In this document: piece by piece, positions 1-10,297 of the stretch
Position numbering within the stretch: position 1 is the first letter of the stretch
Layout of the letters: each line of letters starts with the position of its first letter
NCBI GenBank assembly: GCA_958430865.1
Contig: CAUDNR010000628.1
Coordinates: 4,327-27,856 of the forward strand
Reading direction: 5' to 3'
DNA length: 23,530 nucleotides
Source of the DNA: Entrophospora sp. SA101
Lineage: Eukaryota; Glomeromycota; Glomeromycetes; Entrophosporales; Entrophosporaceae
Made by a program: the position numbers and the translations under genes
The notes under the pieces: generated by a model
What the model saw: the letters and a program-made list of their open reading frames with translations, nothing else
Database searches by the model: none
Told to the model about the DNA's origin: nothing

Positions 1-638
1 AGAGTAGACAATACAGATTTCATGATTTTATGTAAATTACTCACAGAATTTGAAAATGACAACCACCTAGTATCACACATGTTTAAAATTACAAGTGATG
101 GCTCTTCATTAATTTCCTAATTAAAATAAAAATTATTTAATAAAAATAAATGAAAAAACAGATTAAAAAATATAAATGTAATTACCTGCATCAACTTCAA
201 CATTTGTTGTCTTTTATGAGATTTTGAAAAATAATTATACAAATTTTTAAAGTTTTTTTCGTATTTCTCAAAATATATAACATATTTTGAAGCATCTTTT
301 CCAGCTAGATGAAGTCTATGTGATATACAATGGTTTGAAGTCATAAATGGATTGGTTTTTTTAAATCTTGCTGCAACACTTAAGACTAGTGCCGTAATCC
401 AAAAAAGGAAAAAGTATGGTTGCAAAAGTGGTCGCAAAGGTAATTGCAACAACTTTTTATATGCCGTAAATACAATTACTACCATCATCATAATTTACAG
501 CACTAGTCTTTATGCAACACCACTTATGTATCCTAATAAAAATGTATTCTCAGTTAAGATAAAAAAAAAAATACTAAACTTTACTTAATTAAATATTAAT
601 TCATACCAGTCATATTAGAAGCACCATCACTTCCAAAA
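1..638 (-). pseudogene. hAT transposase fragment, minus-strand copy cut by window edge
   Basis: Read on the minus strand, this stretch matches the middle of the hAT element at about 6280-6955, including its intron of roughly 110 bp. Conserved pieces are the 'GSDGAS' box, 'TSNHCISHRLHLAGKDA', and after the intron 'CDTRWLSF', typical of the hAT transposases that pair a zinc finger with a DDE core. It is better preserved than the plus-strand copy: two in-frame stops present there (near 6425 and 6850) are absent here. A 133-bp MITE sits at 380-512. Similarity fades near 636-638, so the copy is truncated at its 5' side; the 3' side runs off the window. No open protein can be made from what is visible. 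Confidence 0.8.
380..512. mobile_element. hAT-type MITE, 133 bp, with 8-bp target duplication
   Basis: The ends are inverted repeats: the left end reads ttaagactagtgccgtaa and the reverse complement of the right end reads taaagactagtgctgtaa (16 of 18 match). It is flanked by the direct repeat TGCAACAC (372-379 and 513-520). The paralogous hAT copy holds a single TGCAACAC (complement, 6390-6397) with no insertion, so this is an empty site. An 8-bp duplication is the hAT superfamily hallmark. The interior has no coding capacity. Confidence 0.85.
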
Positions 639-1822
639 ACATTTCTACATATTGACAGGCCACTCCGACTGGTTCGGTTCATAAACTGCTAATTTGACTA
701 GTTGACTGGCAGTTTACTATGTTAATAATAAACTGATGGCTCAAACCTCAATTTAATTGCAGTTTAAACCGAGGATTTATAATAAATACAATGCTTAATA
801 TTAAACAAACGAATCGGAATGCGTGATTTTGTTAATTATGCAAATTGTACATAATAACAACCCATTAAATTTATACCACACGTAGCTTAAGTTTTGATAA
901 ATAATTCATTGTTTCAAGCATGAGTAATAAAATTTGATTGTATTATTTATAATTTGTTTAAATACTTTATTTTTTATTTATTAACTACATTATGAAAATT
1001 TACATGTATCCCAAGTTACAAACTGATATAAATTTATAAAAATTTTAAAGATGTCATCAATCATTTTGCAAAAAGCAAGCCCTGATGTTATATTTATAAA
1101 CTCTTAATCACGGATTAAATTCTTATAAAAAAGTCTAATGTGACCAAAAAAATGACCTCAATAATGCTGCCCCACCGGTTCCTGATATATGACTTTAAAG
1201 AATCCAATTCATTAGCCGCCTGCAAAGGATCAAAGCAGAGTCATTAGGAGCTAAAAATCAGCAATGTTACTCGAATTGGAGAATACAATGTTGAAGATGG
1301 AACTGTTGGGGGTGAGCTAACTAAAGTCTCTGGTATGGAAATATCCGAGTAACGTCTCACTTTTCAATTATGGCACTAGTAAAAAGACGCGGAGTTGCAT
1401 GATAATTTTCAGATGAATTACTATGTCGTGGCAGGTCAAAAACCCTGCCAGTTAGATAAATTTCACAATAATCATTAATGCACTATTCCTTATTATTTTT
1501 TTATTTTACTAATTTAGATTTTAAAAAAAACTATAGCCACTATAGCATTTATACACAATAATAATAAAAAAAAATTACTACAGAGGCGCAGATGTACGGA
1601 ATACGGAACCTGTATAGACTCAATAAAAACAGATTTGAAAAGGTAAGAAATAAATAATGCTACAATTATGTATGTTTCATTAATTTTAGTGTGTGCAACT
1701 TAACTTATCAAAAGAAAAAAAAAATTCCAAAATAATTGTGAAAAAGTTACTTTTGTATAATATCATTACTCAAGATATTTAAAAACAAGATTTAACTTAT
1801 TCAGGTAATTTATCTGGTATAG
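639..1822. other. Gene-poor AT-rich stretch with one higher-GC relict
   Basis: No continuous gene is visible. Most is AT-rich and full of stops in all frames. About 1145-1460 is less AT-rich and, on the minus strand, shows an intron-like acceptor (tcctttgcag) followed by a short open stretch reading roughly AANELDSLKSYIRNRWG, plus upstream blocks broken by stops. It may be a gene relict; I do not recognise the family. Confidence 0.4.
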
Positions 1823-2192
1823 TTAATTCAATCTTTTAGAATCTACAAAAATAGCTAAATCAATTTGTTTAGAATCTATAAAATATTTATCACAAGAGTG
1901 GATATTAATAAATATTGTTAATTTTAAAATTAATAAAAGTGAAAATAATCAATGATTGAATGTTAATAATTACCATTATTATTACCAATAGTTGTTACTG
2001 TATTGGAATTCACAGGTTGGGGAAGGTTTGTAAATTTTAAGAAATCTACTAATATAAACTGCATTTGGATGAATTACTGCAGTAATTGTTGAAGGATCAA
2101 ATTTTATTTTATCCATTTTATCAAACTCTTTTCTAATTGATTTTAATTCATCTGCTGTTTATCGGAATATCTATAATATTCAGGATGATCAT
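1823..2192 (-). pseudogene. 3' end of a kinase-family gene, decayed
   Basis: Read on the minus strand, the segment reproduces the C-terminal tail of the intact kinase at 19525-21156: blocks such as 'DELKSIRKEFDKMDKIKFDPSTI', with a one-base frameshift, then 'NLPQPVNSNTVTTI'. An intron-like gap follows and then, after an acceptor at 1876-1877, a short exon (1875 to stop 1823-1825) beginning 'DSKQIDLA'. No catalytic domain precedes it; upstream sequence (2193-2420) is unrelated and full of stops. It is a truncated duplicate. Its value is that it preserves the same terminal mini-exon as the intact kinase, supporting that gene model. Confidence 0.75.
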
Positions 2193-3924
2193 AAACTACC
2201 AAAATTATGTATTATGTGCATTTTTAACTGCTTTATAAGCCTACCAAAAAACAATCAATAGTTGTAAATTGCAATCATGAAGTTATCATACAAATTCAAT
2301 AATTTTTTCTATAAACGGCATATACTGAGGAGGTTGTTTTTTTGAATTCATTAACCTGTCACTTGATCATCTTTTAGAATCCATTCAACTTCCTGCTAGT
2401 AGGACAAATATTAGGAGTAAGTCTTCAACTAGGACTTGGACTAGAAGTAATGTGTCTGGCCTTTTGCTTTCCCTTTCCTATTATTATTAACAATGCATGT
2501 TGAATTAATAGTAAATTGTTAAATTATACCTTTTGTATATAGATGATTTATTATGTCTTGTTTTTTTTTCCTTGTTATTGTTATTAAAATTATAAATGAA
2601 TTCCTTATGTAAAAAATTACTTCATGATTATTAAGTCTGGTGGTCTAGTGTTTACCATTACTAACTTGTAATTTAGGAAAATATTTAGCAAAAGGTTTAT
2701 GTGTTCCTTTGCTGTTAATCCTGATGCATGCTTCCAAGATTCATCACATTTAGTTTTGCATAGCTTTAAATTACTCTCAGGATATTCTTGAGCAAGTGAA
2801 GCAAATAAACATGTTAAAGTACTGGCAGTTTGTTTTGATGTTTATTCACTATCGTTGGCTCAGTCTAAAGACCGGTGCGCCATGTGCTCAAATTTCAAAA
2901 ATTGCGATTTTGTGATTCGTTCAAAAATGCAATAAAACTTTTCAATAAAAGGTCTTCACATGATTTTGGTAAAAAATTATTTTCCTTCCTGCCAAATTAG
3001 ATATGATTGTCGAGTATTGGTCTAAATTTAGTAACGATGATCGAAAACTAGTCTAAATTTAGTAATAATCCTAGTGCTCAAATTCCTCATGAGCATAGTA
3101 AAGCACGTGTTTTAAGAAAGAATAGAACTCTACAACAAATAATTTTTTTGAGAAAATCTCTATTACATTAAAATTAAAGACCTATCAACCAATAGAGCTA
3201 TTTTTTTAAAATGTAGGACAAAAAATGACTTCTATACTTTTAAAAATTTAGGATGTCTTTAAACCAAGCCAACTATAGAATTGGAAAAAAAAAGGTGTTA
3301 AAAGCATATGTAATTTCCTCAATTTTTAATGGAAGTGCACTTGAAGAAATTAACAGATTTTAACAGATTTTTGAAAATTCCGATAGAGCAAGTTCTATAG
3401 TATTTATTTCAATTATTATAAATTGGATTTTTTAAAGAAATTTTTTTGTTTACATATTATGGTAGCATCACATAAACTCTATGATTCATATATGAATTGA
3501 TCAATGAGAGGGTTCGAATTTTTCCAGAATCCATCTTAATCTCCAAATTTGGAAATCTCCCTGACTGTACTTGTGTATTATTGTATTACTACTCATTTGA
3601 CTAAATATTTACTTAGAGATAGTAAGCCACTTTGCTTGGCGAGTTATACAAGATAGATATCTATAAGAGATTTTATTGGACAAAATATTGTAAAAGTCAC
3701 ATTATTTGTAATACCCTAAAAGGTATAAATACACTTGGCTTTAGATCAAGTTAGAGGGACAATATTGATAATAACATTGATAATAACTTATAACAATTGA
3801 ATAATTATCCCCCCCCCCCCCTCCATGGTGAGTAGTAAATAAACACATTTTACCTTATTACGAATTTTATAGTTAACAGGGAAAAGCCATTGTGAATTGT
3901 TCCATGATCCTCTCTGATGGTTAG
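2193..3924. other. Intergenic, decayed sequence with a short minus-strand open stretch
   Basis: No gene can be supported. On the minus strand 2841-2620 is open for 74 codons without a good start and reads like protein ('TLTCLFASLAQEYPESNLKLCKTKCDESW'-type composition, shown only in part), suggesting an exon remnant of an unrecognised gene. About 3000-3580 contains short degenerate repeats (ctaaatttagtaa twice near 3020-3065) and no frame longer than about 60 codons. A TATA-like tataaata lies near 3724-3731. A run of 13 C occurs at 3809-3821. Confidence 0.45.
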
Positions 3925-5260
3925 TGGTCTGTTCATGAATCATTAGTTAGGAAACCCCCCATCAGAGATGAAGATCAGCTTTCAAAATTATTGTCATCAG
4001 AGACAAAGCAGACTTTGAGTCAACATATATTCCATAGTGTTGAGTTAACAGAGCAGATACAAAAGATGATGAAAGATTTCATTAAATCATATAAAGATTT
4101 GAGTTACAATTTCAACCCAGTAAGCATGCTGCCAATAGATTATCCATGCAAAAAAACATCTCTTGATAATAGCTGCCTAATAATGACAGCTTATGAGTTA
4201 TTTCAAGGCTTGTAAGTGATAATATTAATATTAAATAGTAATAGTAATAGTAATAATAGCTTTTTGCACTAATAATCTTATTGAATATTTTATTTGAAGA
4301 TGCAATATTTGGAATTATAGACCATTATTGACAGAGAGTGAATATAGTGAGAATCATGGTTGGCAAATGTGCAGTTCATTGATAGTCTATTGATGGTCCA
4401 TTGGTGTAACATTTAACCATATTTAATATTTTATTAATGGCAATGGACTAGTCCAAAATCCATCTGTTCTCAATGGACAGTCAATTTGCCAACCCTGGTG
4501 AGAATGCTTATATAATCCATGCAGTATCCAAGATTTTGAATCCTATCTTTGGATGGCTGCTCAAGTGTGCATGGTGATGTATTTTTTCAAATTTTTATAT
4601 TAGAATATACATATGATGCACTAATAATTTCATGTCTATATATATATGTATAGGTCTGAGCAAACAAGTAAATCGTCACAGTTGAGAAAAGAACAGATGG
4701 GTCTACAAGTTTAGGAAAAAAGCCAGATCTGCAAATCATATTGAAGCAAGGTACAGTGGAAGATGAACTAATTCTTGCTGAAGTTTCGAGACTATTTCCC
4801 CAACATGATAAAGAAGATCTAGACTAGAAAAAATTAGTTCGTATATGCAAAGATTGCTTTGATGAGTGATCTAATAACTTTTTTGATGAAAGAAATAGTA
4901 ATGATGTTGTGGCAAGTTCGTTATGTGATAGGTTAGAGAAAATTACTATCTTAGGAATTCAAGTAATAGGATGCCACACATCTGTTTTTGCATCAGATTT
5001 AATCAAAGGTGCTTTTTACTGGTGTCAGTTTACAAAATTTTGATTTAGAGCAATTTTTAGCAGAAAGAAAAACCGCCACTCCAAGTGTTGTTAAAGAATT
5101 TATAAACAATTGTCTCAACTAAAAATTATGGTAGAAAAAATTCTTGAAATGACAACAAATATGAAAGATGAAATTGACAGTCTGTCAATAGTTAACATTA
5201 TTAATACTAATACTAATAACCCATCAGCAATGTCCACCACAACTTATTCCCCACCAAGGA
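3925..5260 (+). pseudogene. Decayed multi-exon gene of unrecognised family
   Basis: A first coding block (about 3925-4213, no convincing in-frame ATG) reads through 'LSSETKQTLSQHIFHSVELTEQI' (partial) and ends at a gtaagt donor at 4214. A block resumes after the acceptor at 4319-4320 with 'PLLTESEYSEN', is interrupted by a MITE, then continues 'AYIIHAVSKILNPIFGW'. A second intron of about 90 bp seems to end near 4656. The following block contains 'TDGSTSLGKKPDLQIILKQG', 'ILAEVSRLFPQ', 'LVRICKDCFDE' and 'ILGIQVIGCHTSVFASD', broken by stops near 4825 and 4867. A lower-quality tail runs to about 5260. The composition and exon structure look like a former host gene or multicopy family member. I cannot name its function. 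Confidence 0.6.
4355..4497. mobile_element. hAT-type MITE, 143 bp, with 8-bp target duplication
   Basis: The left end reads catggttggcaaat and the reverse complement of the right end reads cagggttggcaaat, giving 13 of 14 matches. Flanks are the direct repeat GTGAGAAT (4347-4354 and 4498-4505). CAGGGTTGGCAAA-like ends with an 8-bp duplication are characteristic of hAT elements. Skipping the element and one duplicate restores a continuous reading frame ('ESEYSENAYIIHAV'), so it landed inside an exon. The interior holds subterminal ccattg/caatgg repeats and no coding capacity. Confidence 0.85.
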
Positions 5261-5481
5261 GGTGATAAGTCACTTGATCCATTTTTTACCATGTCGGGTA
5301 ATATTATATACCAGTGTTGAAAATTCAATCGGCGGGTGTCACGTTATACCAAATTTACATGTGCACGGAAATATTTATTTATATTAATACACACAAATTA
5401 AATTAAAAATTAAAAATAAATTGTTACTAAAAATTTTTTTACCAAATTAACAATTAACCGATTTCTTTCAAATATTTTAAA

Positions 5482-7817
5482 ATGTCAAATATTCCAATGG
5501 TCATTGATTTGTCTGATGATGAAGTGCTTGAAAAATCACACACTAGAAAAGCTGTTGATCCTAAGTGGTTTGATGATTATCCATGGTTGGAAACTGAATC
5601 TGTTAATGGAAATATAATTTTATATTGTAGAATTTGTAGAATTTGCAATGGGACAACAGCATTTGCAAAAGGCACATCTTCATTAAGGTTAGGAAGAATT
5701 AAAGAACATATGAAAACCAATGAACATAAAAAATCAGAAGAGTTACTTAAACCAGATACTTCAAGAATTAGTACAGAAAAATTAAAATTAATTCTTTAAT
5801 GAGAATTATTTACTGCTGCTCAAAAAATAATATTCCTCTAAACACCTATCCTGATTTGTGCAAATTAACATCTCTATAAATTGAAAATAATAAAGAATTA
5901 ATAATTAGTGATAAAGTCTCTACCTTGAAACCTGCTTCATTAGGAAAACCATCACCATCTAAATTAAAATTTGGAAACTATAATAATCATGTATCTGGTA
6001 TTGATTTTTTAGATAGTATTGCTTATACAATTAAAAAATCTCTCTTTGAAGAATTAAATTCCTCAGTTTATTGGAGCATAATGATTGATGAAACCAATAG
6101 TGTTGATAATGACAAATATTTAGCAATAGTAGGAAAATATATTATCAATAATATACCATATATGAGATATTTAGGTATGGTTAACCTAGACTTGACTGAT
6201 GGTGAAAATATATTTAACCAAATTATAACATTTTGTAATTCAAAAGAAATATCTTATGATAAAATTATTCATTTTGGAAGTGATGGTGCTTCTAATATGA
6301 CTGGTATGAATTAATATTTAATTAAGTAAAAGTTTAGTATTTTTTTTTTATCTTAACTGAGAATACATTTTTATTAGGATACATAAGTGGTGTTGCAGCA
6401 AGATTTAAAAAATCAATCCATTTATGACTTCAAACCATTGTATATCACTATACATGCAGCCCAAAGTATTTTGACACTGTCATAAAGGGGATTACACATG
6501 TAGTAAAGGGGTGTTACACTTATGCTTTTAATAGTGAATGCCGTAATTAATTTCTACTTTCTACCATCAAAATTGGAATAATCTTGACTATCAAAATCAC
6601 CAAACCAATTTGGGCTGCATGTATATATATCACATAGACTTCATCTAGCTGGAAAAGATGCTTCAAAAGATGTTATATATTTTGAGAAATATGAAAAAAC
6701 TTTAAAAAATTTGTATAATTATTTTTCAAAATCTCATAAAAGACAACAAATGTTGAAGTTGATGCAGGTAATTATATTTATATTTTTTAATCTGTTTTTT
6801 CATTTATTTTTATTAAATAATTTTCATTTTAATTAGGAAATTAACAAATAGCCATCACTTGTAATATTAAACATTTGTGATACTAGGTGGTTGTCATTTT
6901 CAAATTCTGTGAGTAATTTACATAAAATCATGAAATCTGTATTGTCTACTCTAAATGATTATATTGAAGAAGGAGATAGACTTGCAGAAATTTTATATGA
7001 ACAATTAGATGATACTTTCATTTCAGCAACAATGTACCTTGCTGATTTAACAAATATTTTAAAGAAATAATCAATGCATTCCAGTTAGAACATTTATCCA
7101 CATCTCATTTTAAATTACAACTTGATGTTACAATTAAAACAATTGAAACTGAATTTATAGGTTCTGAAGAAGTTCCACCAAATTATGGTACAATATTCCA
7201 AAAACATTTGGAAGATAACTATAATTTTATTCCATCATTTGTTAGAGAATATTCAATTGCAATCGTTAATGCCATCAAGAACAGATTTCCAGAATATGAA
7301 TTATATAATGCTCTTAGTATTTTTGATCCAAAGGAACTTCCAGATGATGACACAGAGTTAGTCATGTATGGAAATCAAGAAATAGAAATTTTAGGTAATT
7401 TTTATGGGGAAATCAAACTTGTAAATGAAAATGAATTTAATGAAATCATTGATAAAGAAAAACTTAACCAAGAATGGAATTCAGTTAAATCTTATCTTCA
7501 GTTCTATAAAAATAATAATGGAGGAATGGATTTTATTCAATTATGGCAACACATTTGGATACTGTTAACGATTTTTCTTTTAATTATCCAACTATACTAC
7601 TAGTTGTTAAAATAGCACTTCTTATACCTCTTTCTAATGCTCATGTAGAAAGAATATTTCTCAAGTGAAATTAATTAAAAACAATTTGAGGAACAAAATG
7701 CATCTAAATACATTAGATGATCATTTAATGATTTTATTAAATGGTCCAGAAATTGAGGATTTTGATTTTTTGAAAGCATATGAAAATTGGGAATGTAAAA
7801 AAACAAGGAGAAATTAA
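5482..7817 (+). pseudogene. hAT transposase (zinc finger plus DDE plus hATC dimerisation), disrupted
   Basis: Transposase for the surrounding element. From ATG 5482 the product begins with a cysteine/histidine zinc finger (YCRICRIC...HMKTNEHKK). The catalytic core follows from 5925: 'GIDFLDSIAYTIKKSLFEEL', 'WSIMIDETNS' with the first acidic residue, and 'IHFGSDGASNMTG' with the second. An intron-like gap ends near 6378, then 'GVAARFKKS', 'ISHRLHLAGKDAS', an intron at about 6766-6836, and 'CDTRWLSFSNSV'. The C-terminal dimerisation segment reads 'ALLIPLSNAHVERIF' then 'KNNLRNKMHLNTLDDHLMI'. It is inactivated by stops near 5797, 5875 and 6425, by the inserted MITE, and by a frameshift near 7660. 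The layout matches ZNF862/DUF4371-type hAT transposases. Confidence 0.85.
6449..6625. mobile_element. MITE, 177 bp, perfect 17-bp inverted ends and 8-bp target duplication
   Basis: Ends tatacatgcagcccaaa (6449-6465) and its exact reverse complement (6609-6625). Flanks are TATATCAC at 6441-6448 and 6626-6633. The minus-strand paralogue carries one TATATCAC (complement, 320-327) without the insertion, proving a clean empty site. The 8-bp duplication points to the hAT superfamily. The first bases also resemble Tc1/mariner ends (TA-tacatgcag), but a TA duplication would not explain the empty site. No coding capacity. Confidence 0.87.
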
Positions 7818-7879
7818 TTTAATTTTTTTTGCACACGCTCTGTGTAACGTAACACCCGCCGATTGAATTTTCAACACTG

Positions 7880-8254
7880 TTAAATTAATTTGATCAGGTC
7901 ACATGAGATACCACATCCTTAAAAGGGTCGGATTTTCATTTAATAAAATTTGTTTTCATTGTTGTTTATATTTGTGTTCTTTTTACAAAATGATAAATAA
8001 ACCTATTATATTTCATGTTGACAAATTATTATTGTCTTTCATATTTTATTACTAAACATTTATTCTTCTTTTTAAAGTTAAAATATATATTTTTACATTC
8101 CACGAGTATGTTGCTTACCTTTTTTACTTTTTACTAACTTACCACTGTCTTTCATCGTGACATTATTTATCATATTACAATATACTTCAACATATTACTC
8201 ATTCCTCCCTGTTTCATATATTATAAACAAACAACCATAATTTTATTGTAAAAA
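7880..8254 (+). promoter_or_regulatory. Upstream region of the pseudokinase gene
   Basis: A non-coding 375-bp gap between the hAT terminus and the kinase ATG. It is AT-rich, with a pyrimidine-rich patch (attcctccctgtttc, about 8200-8214) and a TATA-like catatattataaac at 8215-8228, about 30 bp before the ATG at 8255. This is position-based inference; no transcription start is visible. Confidence 0.3.
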
Positions 8255-9983
8255 ATGGAAATACAACCTGCAACAACAAAATTAAATCATTATTTTTCTT
8301 TCAATTTAAAAGACATACCTACAACAACAACCAGTGATAAAGAAATTGAACGACGCGTTATTGATGAAAAAATTGAAATATGTTTAGAGTGTAATCACAG
8401 CAGTAGTGGTAATAATAATACCATTAGTGACTTGAAAACAGCAAAACACTGGTGTAAAAAATGTAATTCTGAACGATTTCAAAAAAAATTATCAACTTGG
8501 ACTAGCAGTAATAAAGAAATTGATCATTACATAAAAACAATACAATTTTCTGCTACTGATCATTCCGAGGTGATTGAATGGATTCCATGGAATCGTTTTA
8601 CAGATATTAGAACAATTGGAACTGGACGTTTTGGTGTTGCTTATTCCGCAATCTGGTTAGATGGATACATAACAGAGTGGGACAATACAACACAAAATTG
8701 GGCAAGAAGCGATGTTAAAACTAAATATATAATTAAAGTTTTTGAAGAATATGACGAAAAAGATTCTTTTGATTTATTAGCTGAGGTGAATAATTAAATT
8801 TTTTGATTGATTGATTGATTTATTTATTCGATTGTATAGACTAATTATTTTTTATTTAAAAAAGTTTTCTTCTCATAAAAATGGTGTTGATGGATTAATT
8901 AGATGCTTTGGAATAACCCAAATTCCAGAAACTAGAAAATATGGATTGGTAATTCGCTGTTCACAAACGGAAATGCAATCCTATTTATATGATTCTCAAC
9001 CGTACATTGAGCATGACTGGAAAACAAAACTAGAAATTTTAGCGGACATTGCATTGACTATTCATCGTCTTCATGAGAAAAATTTATTTAATGGAAATCT
9101 TCATACTGGTAACATAGTAAGATTAATGAACAATACGCTGGTATCAAACATATCACAACAACCATCGTTATCAAATTCAAATATGGTATCTGGCGTATTA
9201 CCATATATTGCTCCTGAAGTTTTATGTGGTGGAAAATTGACTACGGCGTCTGATATTTATAGTTTAGGCATTGTTATGTGGGAAGTTGCCACACAATTGC
9301 CGCCATTTGATTTGGATGCTCATGACATATCACTTGCTCAACGTATCTGTTGTGGACTTAGACTTCATATCAACGCTACTGAAATGCCAAATTCACTCGG
9401 TAAACTGATTAATCGATGTTGGGATGCAAATCCTGTCAATCGACCAGAAGCTGAAGAAGTTTATATCTGGTTACAATCTTGGCTGGATTTGTGCAGTGAT
9501 CCGGCAACATCATCTGACAACATAGGAATGGAATTTCATATCAACGATTATGTAAAAAAGAAAAAAAAAGGAATCGAATGGAGGCATCCTAAAGCCATCT
9601 ATACCGACAGAGTGTTTGAATTTAACAACCTTCCTAAACCGATTAATTTTTCACCAGATACTTATCATAAATTAGTTTATCATTATTCAACAATCGATAG
9701 TAAGTATTGTTTTTGTTTTTTTTATTAAAAAGTGGTATTATTACTATTTAATTAAATAAATTGTTTTTTTTAGAAAATCAAACTATTAAAGATGAACAAC
9801 ATCTATCATTATCACGTCAACCTTCTGTTTATTTAGAAAGCGTTAAAACACCAACGGTTGTTAATACAAGATTCTCTGCGCCATCATTATTACCACCTAC
9901 CACCACCAAAATTATTTCTACGCAATATAACACTTCACCAAACACTGCGCCACTAGATTTCACAAGCAACAACAGTAACAATA

Positions 9984-10014
<31 letters not shown>

Positions 10015-10297
10015 TGTTATAATGAAAAACAAAAGTACATTAGAATTAACACAAACACCAATGCCAGGTACCTATATAGATGACGATCAATCTGATTGTC
10101 TTATTGGTTGGAAAGAAATTGATAAAAATATATATAATATGGTAATGGTTGTCATTCCTGATATTATCAATATTGCAATTCCAAATTCTGGAAAACTTTA
10201 TAATAATTTACCAATTCATATTAGAACAAGTTTATTATCAATCATGTTCTGTTTATTCTATACAGTAACTTGGTTTATAATTAAATTCTTATTTTAA
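8255..10297 (+). CDS. Kinase-like protein, probable pseudokinase with C-terminal membrane anchor
   Basis: Three exons: 8255-8785, then from 8840 or 8865 to 9699, then 9774-10297. A zinc-ribbon-like CxxC...WCKKC (C43/C46, C67/C70) precedes the kinase fold. The glycine loop is intact (IGTGRFGVAY, 121-130), as is the ATP-site lysine (K161). The catalytic loop reads 'LFNGNLHTGN' where active relatives have HRD, so the catalytic aspartate is missing, and no DFG/DLG is found before 'GVLPYIAPEVL'. The substrate-lobe motifs 'SDIYSLGIVMWE' and 'RCWDANPVNRP' remain. Exon 3 adds a low-complexity Ser/Thr-rich linker with a serine tract (9974-10012) and ends in about 22 hydrophobic residues, a candidate tail anchor. 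The exon 2 start is uncertain: the expected acceptor (8838-8839) gives a +1 frame problem at a T-run (8848-8853), while the AG at 8863-8864 is in frame but drops about eight helix-C residues. About 629 aa. Confidence 0.8.

Larger units (their letters stand above)
5312..7879 (+). mobile_element. Full-length but inactive hAT transposon
   Basis: The ends are 35-bp terminal inverted repeats, 5312-5346 and 7845-7879, matching at 34 of 35 positions and starting CAGTGTTGAAAA, a typical hAT terminus. The element is 2,568 bp including a 177-bp MITE. Flanking 8-mers (ttatatac on the left, ttaaatta on the right) match only partly, so the target duplication has decayed or the flank was rearranged. It encodes one transposase gene in the same orientation, now broken. 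It lies directly after the decayed gene at 3925-5260. Confidence 0.85.

Noticed and set aside
117..491. 124-codon minus-strand frame as a gene
   Set aside because: It is hAT transposase remnant plus MITE and intron sequence read through.
2850..2930. Terminal repeat of a Tc1-like element (ggctcagtctaaagaccggtg)
   Set aside because: No inverted partner found in the window.
6449..6625. Tc1/mariner MITE with TA duplication
   Set aside because: The first bases fit, but the empty site at 320-327 requires an 8-bp duplication (TATATCAC).
9829..10032. Minus-strand frame with poly-Asp and poly-Leu
   Set aside because: Shadow of the serine-tract codons in the pseudokinase third exon.
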